The notes under the pieces are model-generated. The model was not told the origin of the DNA, made no database searches, and worked only from the letters and a program-made list of their open reading frames with translations. Shown here one piece after another: positions 15,691-27,640 of a DNA stretch of 64,000 nt; the stretch's first letter is position 1, and every line of letters starts with the position of its first letter. The DNA is taken from positions 7,052,067-7,116,066 of the forward strand of contig NC_092203.1 of NCBI RefSeq assembly GCF_043641665.1. Direction: 5' to 3'. Made by a program: the position numbers and the translations under genes. Source of the stretch: Enoplosus armatus (taxonomy: Eukaryota; Chordata; Actinopteri; Centrarchiformes; Enoplosidae).

Positions 15691-18600
15691 TTACACTTTG
15701 GCACTTTTGCCGTTAGACAAAGGTTCTGCCTCTGAACTTGCAGCCACAGGACTGAGCTCTGTGGGTGGAGCCTGTTCGTTGGTCCCGCCTCCTGCCGTGT
15801 GCTGGTTTCTATAGTGACGGATGACGACCACCGCGGCACAGACCAAGTAGATGACGGTAAGGATGGTGAAGTAAATGAAGTACACCAGGAACTGTAAGAA
15901 AAAAAAATCAGATCAGGTCAGTTATTCACTAAGTTGTTCTAAATCATGGAGGTGATAATAACACTTCTGAAGCAGAAAAAACCCACCGCCTACATGCAAA
16001 TCCCTACACATAAACTGAGTGCTTTAACAGTCGTTTCTCAGTTTCTATTGTGCAAATGAAAAACATGTTAAACGTTGTTCAAACCGCTTTTACATTCATT
16101 AGACACAAGGCTCTCCTGCTGTACAGACAGTGAATTCAAGATGCATCATACTACATGATAGATGTTTGCATTGTTGAACTTTTTCCTTTCTCCCCAGTCA
16201 GAAAGTCTGCTGTAAAAGAGGTCTCTTCAACTTCCATTTCACTTCGTATTTTCCTCCTCATCATGTCAAGCACTCTGAGAACGAGTCTGTGCATTAAGCT
16301 GAAGTTGCCGTCATCTTCTAAGATATGAAATGAGTGTTTTACCTGAGAGTGCACATCCAACCCCAGGCCTCTCTTGTCAGAAAATATCAGGATTATGATG
16401 GTCTTCAGGATGGTCCCCAAAAAGGTGTTGATGCCAAACACTAAGGCGCAGAGCTCCTTGGTGAGTGACGAGGCTATCTGGAAACTGCACCACAGTTTCA
16501 ACTCAGGATTAGGAATATCGGTGCGTCTTGAGCAGCAGGTTTTGTAGTTTCATATTTAGACAGTAAATAATATGTTCTAGTTGGAACTCACGTGGCAATA
16601 GGCACCAGAAACTGGTAGAAGCCTCTGAAGAGGACGTAGGCCATGTAGCAGACCCAGATGTTGTCTGTGGTGCCCATGAGGAGCAGCAGACCTGCCTGCA
16701 CTGCTGTGATGACCCCGATGACCAGCTCAGACCAGATGTTCCACCGAATTTGCACAAAGCCTGCCGCGAAGGACGTTATCGCACCTGATGAGAAAATACA
16801 CATTGTTAGAAAACTCAACAAGTGGTCTGTACAGAGGTCATCAATGTGCTATATTCTTTCATCTTTTTATCTTGGGTGGACAATCTTGTTTTCATTTACT
16901 TAATGATAATGTAAAAACAATCCTACTTTTAGGAGACACAAGTCAATGTGTATCAATACATTACTAACTGCTGAGTAATTGTCTGTTATCATTTACCTAC
17001 AATCAGATTTTGATTTTCTACATGACTTTGTCAGATTGACATGACGTCCAGAACATTTAAACAAACCTTTGAGCTTTACAGCTGTTTAAAGGGTGATAAA
17101 TAAAAGGTGGGAGATCAATGACTCAGCCTCCTAACTACAGGTGACAGAAGTGCAGCTTTCGTTCTTCACAACTAAACATCTATTTAGTGTTCTGAGCACT
17201 GTATACAACTGCCTCAGGACAGCAATGTGTTTGTTTCCATTAAAACTAATTCATGAAAAAGGCAGCACTCCAGTGGTAAATGGACGGACAGACTATTTGT
17301 GCTGTTTTCCTGGATTTGTTTTGAGGAAACAAACACATAACACAGAATCCTAGATTAAGAATTATTTGAGAGTTTTCAGAGCAACCTTGTGCAGGAAAGC
17401 ACTTCCTCCTGCTGAAGGGCTTTTGATATTTTGTTGGGCACAGAGGAGTTGTCCCCATTATTTGCGTCTAAATTTAGACGGCAAGCTGTAGTCGCGTGCC
17501 TATGTGAATAAAAACATGGAGGACTGTAAAACTGAAACCCAACTGCTCTATCAGCCCTGAGCATAAAACAGAGATAAGATTTCAAAAATCCAGTTTAAAA
17601 ACTAAGATTTGTAGCTCCAGAAATGTCTCACTCAGCAGGGTAGAAGCTGCCTCCACTCCGCCGTTGTAAACGTTCTTGCTCTCAGTGGCCGGGTAGACTT
17701 TGTTCCACAGGATGTGAACGTAGAACAGCACCAGGTAGTACCCTGTGGAGTTGAACACCCACCACAGGGACCAGAGCCTCAGGTTGGGCCTCTTCACCAC
17801 GTTTCTCACCTCAAGCAGCATCTGCACCAAGACAAAATCCCTCCAGCGTGATGCAGAGCACGGGGGGGCTGCCGGGGACGACCCGCTATCTTTCGGGTTC
17901 ATTTCGTCCAGTTCTGACTTGGTGGCTACTGCTGCCACTTCCCTTTGCTCCCGATTCTGCGTCCGGTTGAAAAACAGGGAGCGTTTCGGCCAGGGCAGGC
18001 ACAGCGAGAGCAGCAGACCAAAGCTGACGAAGCCCAAGGATATAGCGTTGAGGGTGTAGAAGCTGATGTTGCCCAGGGACATGCACAGCTGGCCCAGCAC
18101 CGAGCTGGTGAACACCCCCAAGAGGACCGAGGAGCGTGAGTATCCGGCCACGCGCTGGTAAAGGACTGGGCTGACCAGGGAGAAGATGTATGAGGAGTAG
18201 GCCACGCGGCAGGCCATGGTGATGCCGTAGAAGAACTCCATGAACTGCATCTCGAGGAGGGTGGCGCCCAGGAGCAGAATGAGCCAGATGACCACCTGGC
18301 TGACGCCCTGGATGATCAGGACCGGCTTGTAGCGCAGGAGATCCGTCAGCAGGAAGGCTGGAACCAGCACGACCATGTAGGAGTACGTCAGCACAGGAGT
18401 GATCTCATTGGTCACCTGGAAATGACAGGATCAAGATCAAATTAGGACACTTAGCGTCCCAACTAGGGCTGGACCATAATTCAATATTACAGTTTATCGA
18501 CTTTCAAGGGACTATATAGTTTTATATATCATTTTGCATAGAAGCCATAACCTAATATCAATATATTTATTTAGACCATAAACATAACCAGAGTCAAAAC

Positions 18601-19988
18601 ACTGTGGGCAACGTACTTAATGTAAAAATATAGGGGAATCTTAAGGAAGAGGCTCAACTGACCTCATAAGTATAATTTATGTATTAATTAATGATTAGTC
18701 CTAGACTTGCAGAGACAACATTCTTCTGGTAGATGACTTTCGGTGTTGATGATTGTAAATATGATCAATTTGGTGGCGTGATCAGGAAATATGTCTTATC
18801 TCCAAACAATCATATACTATAACGTCCATTGTTGCATTATCACAGTATCTACTCAAGTATGTAAGGTCATCTTTTAAATTGTCTATTTGATTTCACCATA
18901 GTGAAAACCAGTAAAACTCTTTCTGGCAGTAAGACCAGCTTTAGATCCACGACAATGCTGGGCTACACATGCAATTGCAGTTGTGGTAAAAAACAGATGA
19001 TGACGGATCAGTTAAGTCAAGGGCTGCTAATTCCCAGGAATCTGGTAAATACAGGAATCTATGGGATATGGCAGTGACTCTGCTTCAGACATCAACAGAT
19101 ATTAAGGTGACGTGTGTTCAACACAACAAATCTGTTTGCAAGAGGTGGCTCAGCTGGTGTGTTTCTCCACACCCTGTCCAAGCTAGTTTGACAAACAAAT
19201 GCCGGAAATATTTCAAATGTTTTCCTCTCTGAAAGGCACTTTGGCAGGAAATTGATGTTTGATTTAAGATCATGGTCAAATAAAAAAAAGAAAACATATC
19301 TAGCTAATAGTGATCCTGGTCTACAAATCACCATCAACTAGCCATTCCTAGATTGTAAATCCTCACAAACCTAATACACTGACCCACTTTGGAGGAATGT
19401 GAACTTTGACCACAGTAAGACAGATCAGCAAACTCCCCACAGGGCACTCATTTATTCTACTGTGTAATGAGTACCTATCTGCATGGAGAAATACTTCAGA
19501 AGGAGCCTTACAGGTTAACTTTTAAGTCTCCTGTATATGAGCCGGGAGTGCAACTCTGCAGTAAATGTACAAGGACTACGACTGGAAAGTCTTCTGTCAT
19601 TAATTCATGAGACTTTCAAATGTGGTTACTCAGGTGCTCTTTTTCTTCACACAAAGACAAATGAAGGTCTGAGGACGCAGCTAACCTGTTCCCTGGTGAA
19701 GTTCTTCTCAGCGCTGAGCAGATACGGTGTAATGAAGGGCTCCCCGGGCTTTATTGATGCCATAAACCCGTAGAGACACAAGAATGTCACTGCCCACTTC
19801 CACTTTCTGGGCTCCGCGGCTTCCTCTGGGGGACCTTCAGAGGGAGACGGGACCTCAGAGGGGGTGACAGCCACCTCTGCGTCTCCGTCTTCATGCCCTC
19901 TGCCGTCTTCAGATGCAGGCACCTTCAGGTCCATGTCTTTCTCCCCATCTGATCTGTCCCCACCTCCTGCTGTGTCATCTGCCACCAT
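15691..19988 (-). CDS. slc19a1: Reduced folate carrier (SLC19A1)
   Basis: This is a plasma-membrane folate/antifolate antiporter of 540 aa in five coding exons: 19988-19686, 18415-17632, 16784-16592, 16484-16343 and 15891-15691 (1623 nt, all GT-AG). Diagnostic stretches are CLYGFMASIKPGEPFITPYL, NFTREQ/VTNEITPVL across the first intron, FLLTDLLRYKP, RVAYSSYIFSLV, RLWSLWWVFNSTGYYLV, VLFRGFYQFLVPIATFQIAS and KELCALVFG. Residues I recall as important in human RFC are present: Glu in PGEPF, Asp in LLTD, Arg in CRVAYSS, Arg and Gln in FRGFYQF, and Lys in ILKTII. The hydrophobic pattern fits twelve membrane helices. The acidic N-terminus (about 68 residues before the first helix) is longer than in human. 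The start is the ATG at 19988 in ACAATGG context. SLC19A2/3 thiamine carriers are the alternative, but the sequence fits SLC19A1 much better. Confidence 0.95.
18466..18600 (+). repeat. Probable interspersed-repeat fragment in slc19a1 intron 1
   Basis: The sequence TAGGGCTGGACCATAATTCA followed by AT-rich DNA resembles the GGGCTGG-type elements common in fish. Limits are approximate and the assignment is from memory only. Confidence 0.3.
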
Positions 19989-20963
19989 TGTGTCAGCTGG
20001 TTTAAGCACCACTCTGTGATGAGGAGTGTAACTTCGTTATTGCTGCGTCAAATCACCATGTGAGGATTTGTTTTGATGTGGAAGGATGCTGCAAGTGTTA
20101 AAAACCCAAGTGTTGGGTTGAAAACGTCCATCAAACTGTGGTTTCCTCTCAGCTCTTCTGCCTCTCCATGTCAGAGAATACTGAAATGGTGAAAATGAAC
20201 CATTTAGCAGGGTGATGATAGTTAAAATGCTACATGCTGTCCCTTGCATGTAAAAGAAAATGTTGACCTTTGCTCCATTCTACTCTGTGACATTTCCCGA
20301 CAGCAAGCTATCCAGCAGCTGGGTCTGGTGTCATTGTTAACCTGAAAAGATAACAACATTGTCAGTTAGTCAGACTATTTTGACACTGTGCAGGCACTAC
20401 ATGACATAAGAGCACAGCTGTGTTTTCTACTTTAGAAGCAAAACTGTGGCAGACTATAACACTACAATTAACACTTGTTATCATCATTGATAAATCTGCA
20501 GGTTATTTCCCTAATAAATCGATGGTTTGGTGCATAAAATATGACAAAAATAGTGAAAAATGGCCATCACGAGTTTCCAGAGGCCAAGCTGGTGTCTTCA
20601 AATAAATTGTTTAATCTGACCAACAGTCCAAAACTCAACAATATTAAGGTTACAATCATGTAAGAGTATGAAAACAAGCACATTTTCAAAATAAATCTTT
20701 AAAAAATGACTAATTTCAGCTGTAAAGTTATGCTGGATAAACACATGGACATGGACATGCTGGGACACATCAGGAGTACCCAATTATGTTTTCAGTCACA
20801 TTTTCAATCTTGAATAACCAATGTAATCTTCCTACGTTTGCTATAAAAATGAAAAGCAGGCCAATAAACATACAGTGTGCTCCAGAGGACTAAATTACAT
20901 GTTACGTGTCAAGATTTTGAGGGGCAATGCAAACAAGTTACACAAGCCATTCATTAGGTATCA

Positions 20964-21015
20964 GTGTGTGTGTGTGTGTGTGTGTGTGTGTCTGTGTGTG
21001 TGTGTGTGTGTGTGT
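20964..21015. repeat. (GT)n microsatellite
   Basis: About 50 bp of GT repeats with a single TC interruption near 20991-20992. It lies inside the 5'UTR intron of slc19a1. Confidence 0.95.
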
Positions 21016-21323
21016 AAGCATGCCAGCGTAACACTCAGCGGACGTTACGTTAGCTGCCAACGTGCTAACCCCAGCTGTGGTTGTGTTGTTTGTCACGCTA
21101 TCGCACAATTTATGATACAGGTGCGAAGTTACCGTTAGCTAGCAAACTGGCTAACAGAAAATAACGCTAACTGAAGTATAGAAACTCTGTAGCTTTTGTT
21201 GACACAACTGAATTACATACTACGGACCGTTTACACAACAACAAGCTGGCTTTCCATTCAATAAAGCACCATTTACTTGTTCATAATTTTTGGGTACACA
21301 AAAATTGAGTTAACGTCACTTAC

Positions 21324-21440
21324 CTCGTGCGCTCCATCTGAAACAGGATTAGCAAACCCACTGTTCTCTCGTCGCATTGACTCCTGGGAAGTGTAGTTCT
21401 GTAGCTCTGATTTACGCGACATGGCTTGTAAAAACTTTAT
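21324..21440 (-). promoter_or_regulatory. slc19a1: slc19a1 first (non-coding) exon and promoter with ZNF143-type site
   Basis: On the minus strand, CACGAG followed by GTAAGTG at 21324/21323 is a near-perfect splice donor. A matching acceptor, TTTTCAG, ends at 20342, so a 5'UTR exon joins sequence running towards the ATG at 19988. Just upstream, at 21397-21380 on the minus strand, ACTACACTTCCCAGGAGT matches the ACTACANNTCCCAG core of the ZNF143 (Staf) motif typical of CpG-rich promoters. The transcription start is inferred to lie around 21.34-21.43 kb. Confidence 0.55.
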
Positions 21441-22971
21441 TTAACTAAACACTTAAAATTAAATTAAACATATTTTCTCTTCGATTTTATTTCAGCAAGA
21501 CCCATTTAATAAGATGGCGCAAGTTAAAGACTATAGAGTTAATAAAGTTCACATTTTATTTCACATTTTTGTCAAGTTGTTTTTGCCTTAAATGCTCGCC
21601 ATCTGTTGGACAAATAATGTTTTAACTACTAATACAAATAAATGATACAATAATAATTATCGTAAGAGGCATACTTAGAAAAGTAATATGCAAATATATG
21701 TTGTAATATAATATTATAATGCATACTGTTCTATAACAGTATTGTGCTGTATAACATAATTGCATTCTTAACCTTGAAAACCTTGCAAACTGCTGTTTTC
21801 AAGGTCAAGAACGAACTCTGTCTCAATTATAAAAAGCGAATGAGTGTCGATTGTCGTCTATTTCCAGCATCATGTATTGAGTTAGATTTTGCAGGTTTGT
21901 CACAAATGTTGGTATACTGTTAAGTCAAAAACTCAAAGATTATTTCCATATATGACAGATGAAGTATTAAACATTTCATTGGTTAGGAGGAGCCGGTGTA
22001 TACTAACCAATCACAGGTCTACAACATTAAATCAGTCAGTGCAGGGGAAATTGCAAAGCCATTTATTTTTAATTGATTAACTTGGCAGAACCTGAAATGT
22101 GAATAGCATTTGAACTTTGTACAAACTTTACGACATATAAATGTATAGCATATATAAATGAACACAGAATCATCAGCTGGATGATGAAAACAGAGTGAAG
22201 GGTTGAATTCCTCCTGGGGCACCTACTGCATATTTAAAATACATGCACTCCAAGATTAAAAAAGCATATCCAGACATTATGTGTCACCACATCAATGCAT
22301 GTCCAGTTCATGAATAATGCTGGTCCACTCTTGAGCAAAGAAAATGGGAATTAATGAGAAAAATGAACGTAGACATGATCAAATCGGTTGCAATGTGAAA
22401 TGTTTCAACAGTGGATGTTGACAACAGTAAATTCAATAGATGGCAGCAGTGTTCCACACAGATCAGAAGTAGAGAATGAGAGAAAATAGAGGCAAAAAAG
22501 GGAGATACACTTTGATAAATCATTTTCATTTTAACCTCATAGCTCGTACTCTGACTGTCTTGAAATACTCTCAGACTAACAGACGTTTTATATCATAATA
22601 TGATGCTTTAACGAGTGGAAACCACGAGTAATCTTTGTTGCTTCATAATTTCATGCTTCATAAAAGTCCTTTCAAGATGAAATTTTCTACAGACATTCAT
22701 GATCCCCAGAGGATGAATCCTACTGACTCTGGTGATCTTCTTATTTTTCCTGTAGCGCCACCATGAGGTTGACATTTTTTAGTGAAATTTCTCAACAACT
22801 ATTGAATGGATTGCTATGAAAGGATGAACTAAAATGACTTTGGTGATCCCCTGACTTTTCATCTTTTAGAGCATCTTGTACTTGTCATGACTTTCTTTTT
22901 TTAACAGCAGGATTTGGGAGCCTTGGTGAATATGGAGGTATGTTGTATATTAAAAAAAGTCCACTGAGGTT
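21441..22971. other. Region between slc19a1 promoter and chemokine-receptor 3' end
   Basis: No gene is visible. It contains an AAGATGGCGC motif at 21511-21520 (weak YY1 likeness), AT-rich DNA, and the probable 3'UTR of the minus-strand chemokine receptor. A minus-strand AATAAA (TTTATT at 22062-22067) could end that transcript about 900 nt after its stop. An interspersed repeat occupies about 22670-22880. Confidence 0.5.
22670..22880 (+). repeat. Interspersed repeat fragment (GATCCCCAGAGGATGAA family)
   Basis: The segment includes CATTCATGATCCCCAGAGG, GTGAAATTTCTCAACAACTA and TTTGGTGATCCCCTGACTTT. I remember these as parts of a very abundant percomorph repeat. A second fragment of the same type (GAGCATGTTAGCATGCTGGT) lies near 50418. 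The family is not named here because I could not search a repeat library. Confidence 0.45.
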
Positions 22972-24036
22972 TCAGATAACAGCTCCGCTGCAGTCTGAGG
23001 TCTGAGATGTTGACCTGCTGAACCTTGACCACGACCTCTCCAGGCTGACTTTCCTTTGAAGGAGTAGCATCATTTTTCTCCTGAACTTCTCTGCCACGAA
23101 GGCATAGAGCACAGGGTTGATGCAGCTGTGGAGCAGAGCCAGGCTGTTAGTTATAACCAAAGCCATCTCCACTGACCTCTTCACAGCACAGTCAGACGAC
23201 ATCAGATCAGCTCTGAGGACTGTGTCCACCACCATGGTTATATGGTATGGCGTCCAGCACAGCAGAAACGCAATCACCACGGCTATGATCACCTTCATGG
23301 CCCGGTGCTTCTGGAAAGCTCGAGCGTGCAGCAGCCTCGCCATTGTGATGCTGTAGCAGGTTATCATGACGACAAGAGGGACAAAGAAGCCAAAAATATG
23401 GCGGAACACGCGAGTGGCAAGCCTCCATGAATAGGCGCTGCCGATGTCAAAGTTTTCACTGCAAATCATCCTCTGGGAGTCAGAATCTGGTTTGGAGACA
23501 TCGTTGAAAAGTGCAGGCAGAGCGAGGGCCCAACCGAGGGCCCACACTGCTGCACAGAGGAGCCAGCTGCACATCCTCTGACGACTCCTGAGACTCTCAC
23601 TGGCGTGCACAATCACGAGGTAACGGTCGATGCTAATACAGGCCAGGAAGAGGATGCTGGTGTAGAAGTTTGCCTCGATGACGAGGTTGAGGAACTTGCA
23701 CATGAAGTCTCCAAAGATCCATCCGTAGACCAGTGCTACAGCCCAGAATGGGAGGGTTAGGGCCATCAGACCATCCGCTATCGTCAGATGAAACAAGTAC
23801 ACATCCGATGGAGTCAGCGCCTGTTTGCTGGTGCCGATCACCCACCCCACCAACAGGTTCCCTGGTATTGCCAGTAAAAAGATGACTATGAGGGTGAAAC
23901 ACAGGGTCGCAGCTACTGTAGGACCCAGTTTTATTTTACATGACATTGTCTCTGGATCCACAACCAGTGTTTCATTGGTGTGGATGGTTTCATTCAGTAC
24001 GCCCCAGAATTCATCAAAGGTAAGGATCAACGACAT
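22972..24036 (-). CDS. cxcr1/cxcr2: CXC chemokine receptor 1/2 (interleukin-8 receptor type)
   Basis: This is a class A GPCR of 354 aa in one coding exon. The N-terminus carries acidic residues and two N-glycosylation sequons (VLNETIHTNETL). Receptor motifs are DVYLFHLTIADGLMALTLPF in TM2, ANFYTSILFLACISIDRYLV at TM3, LLCWTPYHI in TM6 and SCINPVLYAF in TM7, followed by a Ser/Thr-rich tail. These match CXCR1/CXCR2, Gi-coupled receptors for ELR+ CXC chemokines on neutrophils. The start is the ATG at 24036, two bases after a splice acceptor (AG at 24040-24039). The upstream in-frame extension in the raw frame is intron. Its neighbour arpc2 is also next to CXCR1 in human. Which fish paralogue it is cannot be settled without a tree. 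Confidence 0.9.
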   Translation of the reverse strand: MSLILTFDEFWGVLNETIHTNETLVVDPETMSCKIKLGPTVAATLCFTLIVIFLLAIPGNLLVGWVIGTSKQALTPSDVYLFHLTIADGLMALTLPFWAVALVYGWIFGDFMCKFLNLVIEANFYTSILFLACISIDRYLVIVHASESLRSRQRMCSWLLCAAVWALGWALALPALFNDVSKPDSDSQRMICSENFDIGSAYSWRLATRVFRHIFGFFVPLVVMITCYSITMARLLHARAFQKHRAMKVIIAVVIAFLLCWTPYHITMVVDTVLRADLMSSDCAVKRSVEMALVITNSLALLHSCINPVLYAFVAEKFRRKMMLLLQRKVSLERSWSRFSRSTSQTSDCSGAVI

Positions 24037-24330
24037 GACTATGGATGGAAAACAGAACACACTTAAAAAAGGGGGAAACAACAACAAGAGCATGCATGGC
24101 ATTACTTTTTCAAGCTTTAAAAATTACAAGCTATTTCCCACAGTTTGAGGATGCCAAATTTGTGTCATTGTTTATGAATTTAACTTTTCATTTGTACCAA
24201 GACTATTAGGCTATTTTGTTTTTCAAAAGTTACATGGTCTGTCTTTAATACACACAAATGTAATTACTTTTATTAAATGTACCGTCCCTCTAGTTTTCAC
24301 CTCTGAGAATAAACTAGTTGAGACACTCAC

Positions 24331-24460
24331 CTTCGGCACTGACTTGGCTGCAGCTTTCAAAGACGACAACACCCAAATGAGTCCATGCCAAAGAGTGTGA
24401 TACAATATGTGATTTTTTAAATGGAGAGTTGACCCAATGTCCTGTTTCCTTCCTGTTGCA
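24331..24460 (-). promoter_or_regulatory. Putative 5'UTR exon and promoter of the chemokine receptor
   Basis: The minus strand shows GCCGAAG followed by GTGAGTG, a strong donor at 24331/24330 that could pair with the acceptor just before the receptor ATG. Upstream, the minus strand reads CAGGAAGGAAACAGG at about 24440-24455, an ETS/PU.1-like purine tract that would suit a myeloid gene. Exon extent and transcription start are guesses. Confidence 0.4.
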
Positions 24461-25883
24461 CGTGCGTGCGCCATCAAGTGTTTCTGCTGCAATAGGACTT
24501 TGTAAAAGCACAGGTGCAAGAAATAAAATTAATGATGGCTGAATTCCATTCAGCTGCTTCAGTTTCTGGGTCCTGGTGTTGTGTCTGTGGTGAAAAGGGC
24601 CTGGTGAGAATTCATTTGATGTATTAAATCACAATATGTATCCTTATTATTAGGAGATATAAGAGCGGGTAGTTTCTTTTTAAGATAGAAGTTAGGTAAT
24701 TAAACTCATGGGAATATTTGATTATCCAATTATAACATTTCAAGGTTCAATTTATTCACCCATAAAACATGGGAATTACTGCCCTCCCATCTTAATTAAT
24801 CAACACTGATTACAAAAATATGGGAGATAAATATCAATAAAATAAATCACCCAAACAGCAACATAAAAGCAGGTAAAATGAGATTAAACTAAATCTTGTT
24901 TTGGGAATTAATTGTTTTTTCAACTGTTAACAAGAAAGAAAAGCTTAGAAAGCATATTTCTGGCACACAAAATCATGTTGATTGTTACATATTTTCCTCT
25001 AATCTTTTTTCTTGTAAATTAATGGATCATTTGACCTTTTCAGGACACTGTTATTTGATGGAACTGCTCTTCACCTGGTAGACGTATGCAGGTGGGCAAG
25101 TAGACATTGACTTGTTTTTAGGGGGCAGATAAAACAACACTTCATCACCCTTCATCTCTACAACTAATGAAAAAATAAAGCTCCCAATCTAAAAAGGAGA
25201 CATCATCATTATAGTAATCAGTAAAATTGTCCATTTGTCCTAAATGATGTTTTGGAAGGACTAGTTCTCATTCAGGCTGATGCAGATAACATGTGATGTG
25301 ACCCTGTTGCAAGTCATTGGGTAATCAGGGGTGTGTGGTAAGGTGTTTTACCAATCAGCAGGTCAGAGTGTCAGCTGGAACACTTTCTGGAAATGACATT
25401 CTTTGTTCTCGCTCTTGCTGTTGCAAACTTCCGGTATTATTCCCCTGTTTTGTTCCCAACTTGAAAAAACTACTGTGTCTACTTAAAAAACTTGTTTTTA
25501 TCACGTGGACAGTCCAGCTAAAAGTTGAGAGTTGACTGTTATTTCTGTGATTTTGTTGATCAAGTCAAAATCTCTGTTGCGTTGCGTGACAAACATCAGT
25601 GATCATGCAGAGAAAAAGATGATAACCACACGTCAGTAATGACAGGGGACCTCACTGACACACTCCTCCTATTGATCTTAAAGTAAGATCAACATAACAG
25701 CGTGTTGCATCACTGCTGTCGTCCCTGCAGCTATCACATATCTGTAAGTAAACGGAGACATAAAGACTCTAAATGACACTAATGTCACGTTGCCAGCCTC
25801 CATCAGGAAGCGTGAAGGTCCCCTAACGAGAATGGCCTGTTTTTAGTTTCTGGTTACTTTCGCAAACACTGTTTGGGTCAACA

Positions 25884-25889
25884 GTGTGT

Positions 25890-25937
<48 letters not shown>
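25884..25937. repeat. (GT)n microsatellite
   Basis: About 54 bp of GT repeats with one TA interruption near 25893. Confidence 0.95.
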
Positions 25938-25940
<3 letters not shown>

Positions 25941-26344
25941 GTCACACTTGGAGACCAATTTCATACTTCAGTGCTTTGTGTGTAACTATCATTAAACTTA
26001 ACAGCACTAATAAAATGAACTAAAAAAGGGAAGGAGAAAGAATGAAAGCAGAAGTGAATATCAATGTTTTTGTATTGTTTCCATAATTTATGTCTTCTTA
26101 TAGTTTTTGCTGTTTTGTTTGAGTTCAGGGTAAAAAATGAAATAATCTATGAAGATTAATTTAACAAATAGTCAGGCTTCATTGCTCAAATTACACAATT
26201 CCTCTACAAACATATATACCTTACCTGTTCTGATCTTATATCATACTTTTAAAAGTATTGTCCATTGTAAACACACTAAAAATGTGTCTAAGATAATATC
26301 ACTATTTTAAAAAATCGGATTAATGAAAAAACAGAACAGAAATG

Positions 26345-26640
26345 GAAATAGAAAAGATAAGATAAACCTTTACTGATGCACTAAGGTGTTGCAGCAGCAC
26401 AAGGACATAAATATGTACAGATAAATAAGAATAACCACAATAGTATATAATATGATCAAGTAATTATACTTAATGTATAAATATGATGTAGTACATTATG
26501 CAATAAACAGTTTATCATAATATATACATAAATACACATATGCATACATATCATCATAACATAACACAATATAATATCGTTTGGGATATAGAGAATTATA
26601 TAAGGTGAAATGTAGTGATACAGTACATCAGATCTATACT
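26345..26640 (+). repeat. Retroposon-tail-like AT-rich segment
   Basis: It begins GAAAAGATAAGATAAACCTT, close to the AAGATAAACCTTTATT... sequence that I remember at the 3' part of common fish non-LTR elements. Low-complexity ATA-rich DNA follows. Limits are approximate. Confidence 0.35.
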
Positions 26641-27394
26641 TAAATACCCTGAGGGTTATTGCGTTACAGTTACAGCATCCAACTAAACTGTAATCACCTC
26701 CGACTGTTGGGAACTGGCTCGTTTGTTGTGCCAACTCCTCGACACCTGACTTCCACCTGCCTAACGTGCAGGACTTTGAATTTCCTTCAGCAAAGCTTGT
26801 AAACAATGGTGTGAAACTTGGCACAGACGTGATTCTTCTCGGGAACCTAAACCTAACCCCTATTCTCTGGAAACGCTTTTTTCATCGTGTTCCAGCGGAA
26901 GAGAGGTGTTTCTGAGGTTACACTGAAGCCAGAGATTCCTGCTAATTATAAGGTTGTAATCTCTTTAAAATGACCAACTACGCTTGGAATTTAGTTTATT
27001 TAGTTTAGTGTGGCAGTATCTACGTTTTTTTCTATAAGATAACACTTTATGAGTTTCACTGTTTGACAAGGCACCTCCTTTGGGACATTATTTTGCAATC
27101 GCCACCCTGAAGTCCTCTTAGCTCTTTGTTTTCTATAATAATTTGGGATATAAATGTGTAATATGTTTCCCTCTTTAGACATTATCATACTCCAATAAGA
27201 CTCCACAGAATGAAAGTGATGAATGGGGTCTACAATGTGTGTGTACTCACTATATGAACTGTATTCAGTATTAATTGACAGTATTTTGTACTGTATTATA
27301 TGTTCTCTGGTGTCAGTCAACATTTGTGTAAGCAGTGGTGGAAGTACTTGAATCTCACTTCTACATTTCTTATGGGAATATGCTACATGTATTT

Positions 27395-27640
27395 AGACCA
27401 ACCTGGGTCAAAGTAATGGAAGTCCTAGATGGATGGTTTGGTTCAATAATAATCCGCTTGATTCTTGATTTGTATTTATTAAAGGACAGATCTCAAATAC
27501 CAAACATTTTAAAATGGGCCTCCAGGATTATTCTGAGGCACTGAGAAATAGCTCCAGATTTGAAAGATTGGGTATATCTGATGGTAGAGACAGAATCTCA
27601 TAGATTAAAAGGAAATTCTGAAGAGAGATCAAAGGAGCGC
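27395..27640 (+). pseudogene. Possible decayed LINE (L1-like) ORF2 C-terminal fragment
   Basis: One frame reads ILKWASRIILRH, a TGA stop, then EIAPDLKDWVYLMVETES. The pattern of a hydrophobic helix, RH(W), APxxxxW and a downstream acidic/basic stretch resembles the C-terminal end of L1-type reverse transcriptase proteins. The single in-frame TGA sits where that pattern often has Trp. No reverse-transcriptase core is present. This is recognition by pattern only. Confidence 0.3.

Noticed and set aside
21514..21591. Short plus-strand frame MAQVKDYRVNK after AAGATGGCGC
   Set aside because: It resembles a YY1/TISU start, but the match is imperfect, the frame is only 25 codons and no splice or partner exon is evident.
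24037..24102. N-terminal extension of the chemokine receptor (MPCMLLLLFPPFL...)
   Set aside because: The sequence upstream of 24038 is a pyrimidine-rich acceptor, so this is intron and not coding.
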